This document shows, in pieces, positions 32,448 to 41,680 of a stretch of 64,000 nt of DNA. A program made the translations under genes and the position numbers. The stretch lies in contig NZ_SOEO01000001.1 of the NCBI RefSeq assembly GCF_004365655.1, forward strand, positions 62,001 to 126,000, given 5' to 3'. How positions within the stretch are numbered: the stretch's first letter is position 1; each line of letters starts with the position of its first letter. This stretch comes from Epilithonimonas xixisoli (lineage in GTDB: Bacteria > Bacteroidota > Bacteroidia > Flavobacteriales > Weeksellaceae). The notes under the pieces were generated by a model. The model was not told the DNA's origin. It saw only the letters and a program-made list of their open reading frames with translations, and did no database searches.

Positions 32448-32754
32448 GTGTTTAAATTTTGGCTGTATGTTATTTCTGGATTCAGATTCTAGCCAAAGCT
32501 TTTTGATTTTTATAAAGATTCGAATTCTATCTGCTAATACAATTTTAATATTGGTAGTATATTGATTTAAAAACAACACGCGTGTTTTGTTCACACGGCA
32601 CACGTGAGGTTGAGGCATGGCACGTGTGTCATTGATAGACATCAAGTGAGTTTTTTTAAATAAATTGCTATTGAGAAGATTACAACAAACCGAATCTAAA
32701 AAAAATACATCGATTCGTAGTCACACAAATGAATTGATTTAAAAGCACGGCAAA
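32448..32754. other. Non-coding gap between convergent genes with CACGTG-type palindromes
   Basis: No supported gene. Three palindromic sites cluster at 32575-32630, far more GC-rich than the flanks: AACACGCGTGTT (32575-32586), and GGCACACGTG (32597-32606) inverted against CACGTGTGTC (32621-32630). The rest is AT-rich with nothing recognisable. Confidence 0.6.
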
Positions 32755-32790
32755 TAAAAAACCCGCCTCGTTGAACAACGAAGCGGGCTT
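32755..32790 (-). terminator. Terminator of the T9SS adhesin-like gene
   Basis: On the minus strand, GCCCGCTTCGTTGTTC pairs with AACGAGGCGGG (one C/A mismatch) and runs into TTTTTTATTT. Confidence 0.8.
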
Positions 32791-32814
32791 GGTATTAATT
32801 ATAATTCTAAAGAA

Positions 32815-34377
32815 TTACTTTTTGATAGCTTTGAAAGTTTTTACGCTTCCGTCTTCCATTTTAAGGTTGACGATGTAAAGACCAGCTTTCAGGCTAGAAA
32901 GGTTAAGTTCTGCAGATGGCGCAAGAGATTTAACTTCTCTACCAGAAATATCATTTACAGAAACAGATTTCACACCTTTCACATCAGAGATATTAAGAAC
33001 ATCTGTGAATGGATTTGGATAAACAGAGATATTTACTTTGTTGATGTCTGAAACTGCCATAGTTGCATCATTGTATATTGAAATATCATCTAAATTTATA
33101 CCTCTTGCCCAATTTGAAGTACCTTCAAATGCAATGTAATATGTTGCTGATTTGTTAGGTAAAGCTAATGTGATTTCTTTCCATGTGGTATTTTCAGTAG
33201 TGTAATTAGTTCCTAACTGAGTCCACGCACCAGCTGCTGAAGTTTTATAATAAACTCTCAATTCATCTATATCACCAGCCCAATTTACATTGGCATAATT
33301 AAATTTAAGTGCAGGATAAGGAATTGCAGTAATATCCAAAGGAGCAGTGATTAATCTTGCTTTGTTACCAGCTGATGTAGTTCTAAATTCAGCCATGTAT
33401 GGAGTTGATTTTGGAGTTATAGTCGCGTTTCCGTTTGAAGCAACGAACGTCCATACAGCAGCCCCAGAGGTTGCTTGATTTGACCAGCAAGAAGGTAATG
33501 AAGAAAGATTAAATTTTTCTTCAAATGTGGTAGTAACAACAGTTGATGATCCATCACAAGTTTTGAAACTTATTTCAGTACAACCTAAAGCGTCTCCACT
33601 AGCATTTGTAGGAATTACTTTTGCATAATAAGTTGTCCCTACGCCAGGTAAAGCAACGGCCTGAGAGGTTGTTGTAACTGTACTATTGTAAACGTCGGAT
33701 CCACCAGAAGTTGTTCCTACTGTTAGCTTATAGCCAGTTGCCCCAGCAGCAGTATTCCATGTAATTGTTTGGCTTCCTGTATTCACAACTGCATTTTGTA
33801 AAGGAGATGATATTGTTGTACATCCAGGAGCTACAGTAGTTTCTTGTGTTACAACTAAGTCGTCAAACATAAAATCCACTTCAGTTGTAGCGCCTGTTCT
33901 TTGGAAATATCCCCCAATTGCATAAATTTTGGCAGGATCTAAAGTTCCTGCAGGTATAGTTCCTGTAAGTGTTTGACAAGTAGTAATTGCAGCGTTTGCA
34001 ACAGCAACTTGAGCAAAAGGTGTAATGCTCCAATTGTCTGTGAGTGGTTGATATTCGGCATAAACAAGGTTCATTGTTCCTACGAATCCAGCTGCTTTTC
34101 TAAACTTAATAGAAGCATCTATTTTATTCCCATTGTTAGTTTGTCCTCCTGCCCATTCAGAAAAATCTAAAACTGGACCACCAGTCTGGCCATAAGTGGT
34201 ATTAAAGCGATTAAAAAATGATTGTGGAGCACTGCACGCTAATGTGCTCGGTCCCCCAGCGCCAAACCACGTAACGCCTGGTGCGGCCAAATCGCTAAAA
34301 TTATAATTAGCTGTAAATTGTGCATTTGCGCCAATCCCAACAAGTGCTAAAGCGCACGATAGTAAAAATTTCTTCAT
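32815..34377 (-). CDS. T9SS type A cargo with choice-of-anchor-J-like and Fn3-like domains
   Basis: 520 residues with signal peptide MKKFLLSCALALVGIGANAQ. Residues about 20-180 form a first jelly-roll-like domain (LDFSEWAGG, FMFDDLVVTQ). A fibronectin-III-like domain follows (about 185-270: QTITWNTAAGATGYKLTVGT, TYYAKVIPTNASG). Then a cleaved-adhesin/choice-of-anchor-J domain (about 285-435: FEEKFNLSSLPSCWSN, TYYIAFEGTSNWARGINLDD). The last 75 residues are a type A T9SS sorting domain (VYPNPFTDVLNIS, LKAGLYIVNL, TFKAIKK). Probably a secreted or cell-surface adhesin. It has its own promoter box and terminator. Confidence 0.9.
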   Translation of the reverse strand: MKKFLLSCALALVGIGANAQFTANYNFSDLAAPGVTWFGAGGPSTLACSAPQSFFNRFNTTYGQTGGPVLDFSEWAGGQTNNGNKIDASIKFRKAAGFVGTMNLVYAEYQPLTDNWSITPFAQVAVANAAITTCQTLTGTIPAGTLDPAKIYAIGGYFQRTGATTEVDFMFDDLVVTQETTVAPGCTTISSPLQNAVVNTGSQTITWNTAAGATGYKLTVGTTSGGSDVYNSTVTTTSQAVALPGVGTTYYAKVIPTNASGDALGCTEISFKTCDGSSTVVTTTFEEKFNLSSLPSCWSNQATSGAAVWTFVASNGNATITPKSTPYMAEFRTTSAGNKARLITAPLDITAIPYPALKFNYANVNWAGDIDELRVYYKTSAAGAWTQLGTNYTTENTTWKEITLALPNKSATYYIAFEGTSNWARGINLDDISIYNDATMAVSDINKVNISVYPNPFTDVLNISDVKGVKSVSVNDISGREVKSLAPSAELNLSSLKAGLYIVNLKMEDGSVKTFKAIKK

Positions 34378-34402
34378 AATTATTTAATTTATATTAATTC
34401 AC

Positions 34403-34410
34403 CAAATGTA
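34403..34410 (-). promoter_or_regulatory. -7 promoter box of the T9SS adhesin-like gene
   Basis: On the minus strand TACATTTG (TAnnTTTG), ending 25 nt before the ATG at 34377. The rest of the 337-bp gap up to dnaE is AT-rich; beyond this box and the dnaE terminator I see nothing in it. Confidence 0.5.
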
Positions 34411-34655
34411 ATAAATATTATTTTAATTAAAAAGGAAAATAATATATTTTATATAAAATTATTTCATTGTGTATTATTTACTATATTTAAGAATAAATTT
34501 ATTATTAAAATATATTAAATTGATTTTGGTGTTTTTTTTGTTTCTAATCTTAGTACTTAAGTATAAATATTGTAAATTAATTTGATTTCTATTGTTTGTG
34601 AATTTAATGGTTATATGTTCGGTATTCAAACTGATTAAAATATTCAAAATTGGTT

Positions 34656-34690
34656 AAAAAAAAGAAGCTATTTTACAATAACTTCTTTTT
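34656..34690 (-). terminator. Terminator of dnaE
   Basis: On the minus strand AAAAAGAAGTTAT pairs with ATAGCTTCTTTTT (one mismatch) and ends in a T run, about 25 nt after the dnaE stop. Confidence 0.7.
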
Positions 34691-34714
34691 ATTCTTAAAA
34701 TGTGATATTATGAT

Positions 34715-37700
34715 CTAATTCAAGAAAACCTCATAATTATTAATAGAGTGAATCACTTCCAACAGATCCTCATTAATATTAATATGATGTTTCATACTTA
34801 CAACTTCCAAAACAGATTCGTCTTCCGGATTTTTGATAAAGAAATTCAACTTCTGTTCACCGTGATTTTCAATAATCTTTTCTTTAAAGAATTCGATATC
34901 GGTTTTGCGTAAAGAATCAAGAGGAACAACGATTGATAAGCTTCGGGCAAACTTGTCAAAGGCTTCTTTCAACTCCAAAACATCATTCACGTTGACGAAA
35001 ACACGTCCATCTTTTCCTTGCGAAAATTTCAGTTTCATAATGACAAAACGCTGAACTTCCAATTTGTCCTTCAATCGCATATAATCTCTGTCACCCAATC
35101 GGAAAGAGTAGGAGCCTGTGTAGTCCTCCAATAAAACGAAAGCAACCTTTTCTCCACTTCTGAAACCATCTGCCACACGATATTCTGTGATCAAACCAGC
35201 AACGGTGTATTCTTTGGTATTATCTTTTTCATTCATTTTGTCTTTCCAGCTTTTCTTTTCTTCAAAAAGTTCCGGTGCTTTTGGAGGAAATGCTAAATCT
35301 TTGAATGCTTCAACTTCATCAAGGTTAAGGAAATTGAAATTACCTTTTGGTTCTGCTTTCTTTCCAGATTCTTCAATAATCTCATCTTCCAAACCAACTT
35401 CGTCAGAGACCAAAATGTCAGGAACTTCTTCGTCGGGCGTATTGTCAGTTTCCAAAATCGGGATCACTTCATCCAAAACTGGAATATCATCTTTCTTTTC
35501 ATCAAGAATTGCTTTCTTGGAGAGAACACCTTGCATAAATTTGAACTGATATTTGAACTCGTCCAAAGGATGCGCCGACAAATAGAATCCGATAATTTCC
35601 TTCTCTTTATTAAGTTTATGCATATTCGGCCATTCAGCACAAGGCAAAAGTTTAGGTTGCTCGATCTGAACTTCATCGGCGAAATCTGCGAACAGAGAAT
35701 TATCCATTTCATTTTTGCTGTCCTGGAAACTCTGTCCGTAACGCGAAAGTCTTTCAATATTCGTTTTCCCGGAAGCATCGATGTCAAAGTATTGTCCCCG
35801 ATGATAAGTATCCAATTCGTCAAACGCTCCAGCGGTCACCAAACTTTCCGCAACCCTTTTGTTCACTTGCGAAGGCGGAATTCTCTCAAAGAAATCATAG
35901 ACGTTTTTATATCTTCCGTTTTGTCTAATGGTGGCAATCGCCTCACTCGGGCCTTCTCCAATTCCTTTGATAGCGCCTAATCCAAAACGGATTTGCCCTT
36001 TTTCATTAACGGAGAACTTGTACTGAGATTCATTCACATCCGGCCCTAAAACATCCACGCCAATTCCTTTACAATCCTCCATAAACATTGTGATAGAAGC
36101 GGTATTGTTAATGTTATTACTCATCACGCTCGCCATATATTCTGCAGGATAATTGGCTTTTAAGTAAGCGGTTTGATAAGCGATCCAAGCATAACAAGTC
36201 GAGTGGGATTTGTTGAAAGCGTACTCTGCAAAGGCTTTCCAGTCATTCCATATCTTCTCTAATCGCTCTTCATCAAGGTTGTTTTTTCTGCCACCTTCTA
36301 TGAATTTTGGATACATTTTATTAAGGACCTCGATCTGTTTTTTACCCATCGCTTTTCTCAAAGTATCGGCTTCACCTTTGGTAAAGTTGGCTAGTTTCTG
36401 AGACAAAAGCATTACCTGCTCCTGATAAACTGTAATTCCGTAAGTTTCTTCGAGATATTCTTTTGTCTCTTCGAGGTCATAAATAATTTCCTCAGTTCCG
36501 TGTTTTCTATTAATGAAATTCGGAATATATTTGATAGGACCTGGACGATAAAGCGCGTTCATCGCGATCAGGTCGGCGAAAACCGTTGGTTTCAGTTCAC
36601 GCATATATTTCTGCATTCCCGGACTCTCGTATTGGAAAATCCCGATTGTTCTCCCTTCCTTAAATAATTGATAAGTTTTTGCGTCATCCAACGGAATTTC
36701 ATCCGGATCAATATCGATGCCATGACGTTCTTTTACGAGTTTTACCGCATCTTTGATAATGGTCAAAGTCCTTAATCCAAGGAAATCCATCTTCAACAGA
36801 CCCGCATTTTCCGCCACCGAGTTATCGAATTGGGAAACCAAAATATCCGCATCTTTCGCCGCAATCGTGATCGGAACCAAATTGCTCACAGGTTCCGGTG
36901 TAATAATCACACCACAAGCGTGAATTCCGGTATTACGGATGCAACCTTCCATTTTCTTGGCGCTTTCCAAAACCGAGAATCTGGAATCATCTGAGTTTGA
37001 AAGGATGAATTTCATTTCATCAACCAATTGCTGATCTTCCGGCTTAAGTTTGTCATATTTTGAAAGCGCTTTCGCAATGTTCATTCCCGGACTTGGTGGA
37101 ATGAGTTTCGCAATCATATTCGTTTCTGGAATTGATAGATCGAGAACTCGACCAGCATCTTTAATCGCCGATTTTCCTCCTAAAACAGAATAAGTGATAA
37201 TTTGCGCCACTTGTTCCTGACCATATTTCTCAACCACCCATTTGATGACTTTATCACGTCCTTCATCATCAAAATCGATATCAATATCGGGCATTGAGAC
37301 CCTTTCCGGATTTAGGAATCTCTCAAAAAGGAGATCGTATTTTATGGGGTCAACATTCGTAATTTTAATACAATAAGCAACTGCCGATCCAGCAGCCGAA
37401 CCACGACCAGGTCCAACCGAAACGCCCATATTACGAGCCTCGTTACAAAAATCCTGAACAATCAGGAAATATCCTGGATAACCCGTGTTGGCAATAACTT
37501 CCAGCTCAAAGTCCAATCGCTCCTGAATTTCAGGCGTAATGACTGCATATCGTTTTTTCGCACCTTCATAGGTGAGATGTCGCAGATAAGCCATCTCACC
37601 ACGTTTCCCGCCGTCAGCTTCATCTTCCGGGTCGATAAACTCTTCTGGGATATCAAATTTCGGAAGCAAAACATCACGCTTCAAAGTGTATGGTTTGAAC

Positions 37701-39364
37701 TTAGCCAAAAATTCCTCGTAAGCTTCGAAAGCGTCTGGATAATTAAGGAAAGCTTGTTTTAATTCATCTTGATTTTTGATGTAATATTCATTTGTAGTCA
37801 GACCTTTTCTCTTGCCGAAACCTTTCCCAATCGGCGTTGATTGCTTTTCTCCATCTTTGATGCAACCCAAAATGTCTTGGATATTTGCATCGTCTTTATT
37901 GGTGTAATACGTTTCGTTTTGAGCTAAAATTTTAACATTATATTTATCAGCAAATTGAAGCAGAACTTCATTCAAATGTTCTTCCTCGGGCAAATTGTGA
38001 TTCTGGATCTGAACATAAAAATCATCTCCAAATTCCTCTTTCCACCACTGGAACAGTTCTTCACCTTTTTGTTCTCCGATATTTAGGATTGTATTTGGAA
38101 TATCGCCGTTGATTCCGGAAGTTAAAGCAATCAATCCTTCTTTATATTGAGCGATCAATTCTCTGCTGATCCTCGGAACGCCAAAATAGAAACCTTTCTG
38201 AAAACCAATACTTGAAAGTTTGATCAAATTTTTATAACCATTGAAATCCTTTGCCAGCAAAACCATCTGCGTCCGTCTGTCCGGATCATCTTTGGTAAAT
38301 TGTTTTTGTTCGTATCGATTCGAAATGAAAAACTCACAGCCAACAATTGGAATCAGTTGGTCTGTAGTCGGTTCTTCTTCATTGAACGGTTCTCCATTTT
38401 CCTCGGCTTCCTGTTTTTTAGCCAGATATTCTTTATGCTTCTTAATTCTTCCGGAATTGGTGTCTTCAACCGCAGAAACAAATTTGAACGCGCCCATCAT
38501 ATTGCCAATGTCCACAATCCCGACAGCGGCATAATTCTCGTCCGTCGCTTTTTTGATGAGGTCATTGATATTGGTCGTCGCCGTCAAAGTAGAGAAAACA
38601 CTGTGATTGTCGAAGTTGAAATATTTTCCAAGGTCGATGTCATCAATGCTGCCGACATCGGATTGTTTTTTCTTGTTGTTAAAACTCGCAACCTGCCTTC
38701 TGATGACGATTCCAAAAGGTTTTATCGGATTGGGATTGTGAGTTTGAAATTCTTTTAACTGAGCTTCATTGATCTTCAAAACATCCGTTGGAATCACGCC
38801 GATTCTCATCATTTCGAAGAAAACTTGAGCGGTTGCGTTCACATCGGCTGCCGCGTTGTGCGCTTCATCAAACTTGTGTCCGTACAGCTTTTCGTAGAGT
38901 TCCTCCAGTTTTGGTGATTTGAATTTTCCACCTCGTCCGCCAGCCAACTGACAATAATCTGTTCCCAGAATCATCGTGTCGGCTCTTGGTTTTTCCTGAA
39001 GATTATCTTTAATGTTTTTCCTGAAAAATTCTGCTCCAACGATGTTGTAATCGAACTCCACATTGTGTCCGGAAACGACCCTCACGTTTTCCAAAGCTTT
39101 GGAAAATTCTATTAAGATTTCTTCCAGATCTCTTCCTTCTTCATTAGCTATTTTCGTAGTAATTCCGTGGATTCTCGCAGCGTTGAACGGGATGTCATAA
39201 CCTTCTGGTTTGATGATGTAATCTTGGTTTTCTATCAGGTTTCCGTTGTCATCGTGGATCTGCCAGGCGATCTGAACCATTCTTGGCCAGTTGTCTGAAT
39301 CTGAGAGCGGTGCGTTGAAATTTTTTGGTAAACCAGTGGTTTCTGTATCGAAAACTAAGTACAT
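34715..39364 (-). CDS. dnaE: DNA polymerase III alpha subunit with N-terminal proofreading exonuclease domain
   Basis: 1549 residues, longer than E. coli DnaE (1160). Residues 1-195 are a DnaQ-like DEDDh 3'-5' exonuclease: YLVFDTETTGLPKN (Exo I, D and E), SGHNVEFDYNI (Exo II), and HNAAADVNATAQVFF (Exo III, H..D). The PHP domain follows (about 245-560). The polymerase palm has the catalytic acidic motif MPDIDIDFDDEGRDKVI and GPGRGSAAGSAVAY. The fingers segment carries GLRTLTIIKD. The end holds a helix-hairpin-helix and an OB fold (VAGLITEYR, FVILEDYTGSY-like FVLLEDYTG). It replicates the chromosome with proofreading in the same chain. Followed by its own terminator. Confidence 0.95.
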   Translation of the reverse strand: MYLVFDTETTGLPKNFNAPLSDSDNWPRMVQIAWQIHDDNGNLIENQDYIIKPEGYDIPFNAARIHGITTKIANEEGRDLEEILIEFSKALENVRVVSGHNVEFDYNIVGAEFFRKNIKDNLQEKPRADTMILGTDYCQLAGGRGGKFKSPKLEELYEKLYGHKFDEAHNAAADVNATAQVFFEMMRIGVIPTDVLKINEAQLKEFQTHNPNPIKPFGIVIRRQVASFNNKKKQSDVGSIDDIDLGKYFNFDNHSVFSTLTATTNINDLIKKATDENYAAVGIVDIGNMMGAFKFVSAVEDTNSGRIKKHKEYLAKKQEAEENGEPFNEEEPTTDQLIPIVGCEFFISNRYEQKQFTKDDPDRRTQMVLLAKDFNGYKNLIKLSSIGFQKGFYFGVPRISRELIAQYKEGLIALTSGINGDIPNTILNIGEQKGEELFQWWKEEFGDDFYVQIQNHNLPEEEHLNEVLLQFADKYNVKILAQNETYYTNKDDANIQDILGCIKDGEKQSTPIGKGFGKRKGLTTNEYYIKNQDELKQAFLNYPDAFEAYEEFLAKFKPYTLKRDVLLPKFDIPEEFIDPEDEADGGKRGEMAYLRHLTYEGAKKRYAVITPEIQERLDFELEVIANTGYPGYFLIVQDFCNEARNMGVSVGPGRGSAAGSAVAYCIKITNVDPIKYDLLFERFLNPERVSMPDIDIDFDDEGRDKVIKWVVEKYGQEQVAQIITYSVLGGKSAIKDAGRVLDLSIPETNMIAKLIPPSPGMNIAKALSKYDKLKPEDQQLVDEMKFILSNSDDSRFSVLESAKKMEGCIRNTGIHACGVIITPEPVSNLVPITIAAKDADILVSQFDNSVAENAGLLKMDFLGLRTLTIIKDAVKLVKERHGIDIDPDEIPLDDAKTYQLFKEGRTIGIFQYESPGMQKYMRELKPTVFADLIAMNALYRPGPIKYIPNFINRKHGTEEIIYDLEETKEYLEETYGITVYQEQVMLLSQKLANFTKGEADTLRKAMGKKQIEVLNKMYPKFIEGGRKNNLDEERLEKIWNDWKAFAEYAFNKSHSTCYAWIAYQTAYLKANYPAEYMASVMSNNINNTASITMFMEDCKGIGVDVLGPDVNESQYKFSVNEKGQIRFGLGAIKGIGEGPSEAIATIRQNGRYKNVYDFFERIPPSQVNKRVAESLVTAGAFDELDTYHRGQYFDIDASGKTNIERLSRYGQSFQDSKNEMDNSLFADFADEVQIEQPKLLPCAEWPNMHKLNKEKEIIGFYLSAHPLDEFKYQFKFMQGVLSKKAILDEKKDDIPVLDEVIPILETDNTPDEEVPDILVSDEVGLEDEIIEESGKKAEPKGNFNFLNLDEVEAFKDLAFPPKAPELFEEKKSWKDKMNEKDNTKEYTVAGLITEYRVADGFRSGEKVAFVLLEDYTGSYSFRLGDRDYMRLKDKLEVQRFVIMKLKFSQGKDGRVFVNVNDVLELKEAFDKFARSLSIVVPLDSLRKTDIEFFKEKIIENHGEQKLNFFIKNPEDESVLEVVSMKHHININEDLLEVIHSINNYEVFLN

Positions 39365-39509
39365 CTACATTGTAATTTTGCGTAAAGTTAAGGTTTTAAT
39401 AAGACAAATAAAATGCTTCGGAAATCAGATTTTGTTAAATATTCAGACTTATAAATAATTAAATCAATTGAAGAATTATTAAAATAGAAATTCGTTTTAT
39501 TGCAATGCT

Positions 39510-39517
39510 TATCTTTG
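39510..39517 (+). promoter_or_regulatory. -7 promoter box of the T9SS subtilase
   Basis: TATCTTTG matches TAnnTTTG and lies 15 nt before the ATG at 39532; the in-frame ATG at 39505 is upstream of it and is excluded. Confidence 0.5.
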
Positions 39518-39531
39518 CAAAAAGTTTTCAG

Positions 39532-41604
39532 ATGAAAAAAGTTGTACTAAGTGTTGGGATGTTATTTTCTTTTTATTTTTCTAATGCACAGAATCTTAAA
39601 CTAAAAGAAAAATTTGAGAAACAGAGCTTAGAAAATAGAAAGAAGTTTGATTCTCTCTTAGCAAAATCGGGTAAATATACTGCTCAAGAAAATGACAGTC
39701 TGAAAAGTAATTTGGCTGGTTTCGTTGGAGAAATGCCTTATTTTTATACTACAGAAGAGACAGGCGCTAATGCAACGTCCAATATAGATGAGTTACAAAG
39801 TGGTTCTGTTTCAGGTTTTCCTGTCAATGGAAATGGAATCAAAATTACTGTTTTTGACGGTGGTAGACCTCACGAAACTCACGAACAGTTTGGAGGCAGA
39901 GTAACTTATAGTGATGTTGCAACTACAACCAGAAATACGCACGCCACAAGCGTAAACAGTGTTTTGCTGGGAAATGGATCTGCAACGGGAAATTTTGTAA
40001 TCGGCGGAATAAGCTACCCTAAAGCAAATGCTAAAGGAGTTTTGACGAATGCAACTACTGAAACTTATCGTTTTGCATCAACGACACTAGGAGACAATTT
40101 TACGAAACTTGTTTCTATTCCAAACATTAATATTTCCAACCATTCCTATGGGACAAATGTTGGATGGATGTATATAAATACAACTAATTCTACCTATCCT
40201 GCGGTCGGGTGGTATTGGTATGGTAATTATGATCTTAATACGAAAGATACATATTCTGGAGTTTACTACACAAATGATCAGAAATTTGATGAGATAGTCT
40301 ATGCTCAACCTAATCAGATTATTGTAAAATCTACGGGAAATTATTACGGAGGAGGTCCAACAGGATCAGAACTAAAATTTAAGTATAAAGATAATGCTTA
40401 TGTGCCTTTTGAAAACGGAGATGTTATTCCAGAACTCAACTGTAGCCTTGGTTACAATTGTATTGGTTTCGGATCTTTGGCAAAAAATATTATCACCGTC
40501 GGAGCAGTCAATCAGTTGACAACTGCGGGACAAAAATATACAAATTCTTTAGATGTTGAAAAAGGGAGTTTCAGTAGTGCTGGCCCTAGAAAAGATGGCG
40601 CCGTAAAACCAGATCTTACAGCTGTTGGAGTGGGTATGGTGATGGCAAGTTATTTATCAGTGGCTAATACAACGTCATACACATCAACATTTGGGACGTC
40701 ATTCGCAACGCCAATTGTCTCTGGAATTGCTGGAGCATTGACGCAGATTGAAAGAAATCTTTCCGGAAATGCTGGCTATATTTTTAGGGCAGATGAGATG
40801 AAAGCTTTATTGACACACACTGCTAACGAAGCGGGAAGACCCGGCCCAGATGTTTGGTACGGTTGGGGATTGGTAGATGGAAAAAAAGCAGCTCAGGTTT
40901 TGATTAATAAATCTGAAGAAAATTCTTACCTCGAAAGAAAAACGCTCATCTCTGGAACTTCGTTTGAGAAAGAAATCAAAGCAACAGGAGGAAATGAACC
41001 CTTGAAAGTAAGTATATCATGGATAGATCCTGCAATTGCTCCTTTCTTAGATGATGTAAATATGCAAAGTAATCACGCTTCTAGAATTGTAAATGATTTG
41101 GATTTGAGAGTGGTGGAAGTAAGTTCTGGAACAGTTTATTATCCTTGGAAATTGGATATTAGCAATCCAAACGCAAATGCTACAAAAGGAGATAATTTGG
41201 TTGATAATGTAGAGCAGGTCGTGATTGATAACCCTGTAGCAGATGGAATCTATAAATTGATTGTTACGAATAAAGGAACTTTAGTCAATCAAGAAGGGAA
41301 CTCGGCAGATCAAGATTTTGCTTGGGTGGCGACTGGAACTAAAAAAGTGACTTTGGCAAGTTCAGCTTTTGATAAAAATGAAATCAAAATCTATCCTACA
41401 AAAACCAAAGATATCATCAATATTACTTCACCAAATGACATAGAAAGAATTGCTCTGTTTGATATGAATGGAAAAATGATCCTTGAAAATTACAAGACTT
41501 CAAAATCTCAATCCATTAATTTGAATAAATTTCCAAGTGCTGTTTATATGTTATTAGTAAAAACAAAAACTGGAACGGTTTCTAAGAAAATTATCAAAGA
41601 ATAA
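39532..41604 (+). CDS. Secreted subtilisin-family (S8) protease with T9SS type A sorting domain
   Basis: 690 residues from the ATG at 39532, giving signal peptide MKKVVLSVGMLFSFYFSNAQ. The catalytic Asp is in KITVFDGGRPHETH, His in RNTHATSVNSVLLG and Ser in FGTSFATPIVSGIAGAL (about residue 400). A beta-sandwich of about 150 residues follows (KVSISWIDPA, RIVNDLDLRV, KLIVTNKG), like the P/jelly-roll domain of related peptidases. The last 75 residues are the T9SS type A domain (IKIYPTKTKDIINI, IALFDMNGKMI, SAVYMLLV, SKKIIKE). It is expected to be released or fixed at the cell surface. Confidence 0.93.
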   Translation: MKKVVLSVGMLFSFYFSNAQNLKLKEKFEKQSLENRKKFDSLLAKSGKYTAQENDSLKSNLAGFVGEMPYFYTTEETGANATSNIDELQSGSVSGFPVNGNGIKITVFDGGRPHETHEQFGGRVTYSDVATTTRNTHATSVNSVLLGNGSATGNFVIGGISYPKANAKGVLTNATTETYRFASTTLGDNFTKLVSIPNINISNHSYGTNVGWMYINTTNSTYPAVGWYWYGNYDLNTKDTYSGVYYTNDQKFDEIVYAQPNQIIVKSTGNYYGGGPTGSELKFKYKDNAYVPFENGDVIPELNCSLGYNCIGFGSLAKNIITVGAVNQLTTAGQKYTNSLDVEKGSFSSAGPRKDGAVKPDLTAVGVGMVMASYLSVANTTSYTSTFGTSFATPIVSGIAGALTQIERNLSGNAGYIFRADEMKALLTHTANEAGRPGPDVWYGWGLVDGKKAAQVLINKSEENSYLERKTLISGTSFEKEIKATGGNEPLKVSISWIDPAIAPFLDDVNMQSNHASRIVNDLDLRVVEVSSGTVYYPWKLDISNPNANATKGDNLVDNVEQVVIDNPVADGIYKLIVTNKGTLVNQEGNSADQDFAWVATGTKKVTLASSAFDKNEIKIYPTKTKDIINITSPNDIERIALFDMNGKMILENYKTSKSQSINLNKFPSAVYMLLVKTKTGTVSKKIIKE

Positions 41605-41628
41605 TTTCTTTGAACTTCAGCAAAAACA

Positions 41629-41660
41629 ATAAAGCCATCGAAATATCTCGATGGCTTTAT
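41629..41660. terminator. Bidirectional terminator between S8 protease and pyk
   Basis: ATAAAGCCATCGA (41629-41641) / TCGATGGCTTTAT (41648-41660), a 13-bp perfect stem between convergent genes. Confidence 0.8.
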
Positions 41661-41680
41661 TATATTAATTAATTACGAAC

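Noticed and set aside
32597-32630. CACGTG sites as parS
   Set aside because: They match the classic parS palindrome at only about half of its 16 positions beyond the shared CACGTG core, and lie 19 kb from parB.
32358-32645. Minus-strand frame in the gap after the M13 peptidase
   Set aside because: It runs through the terminator and the palindromes, overlaps the peptidase end and has no recognisable domain or promoter.
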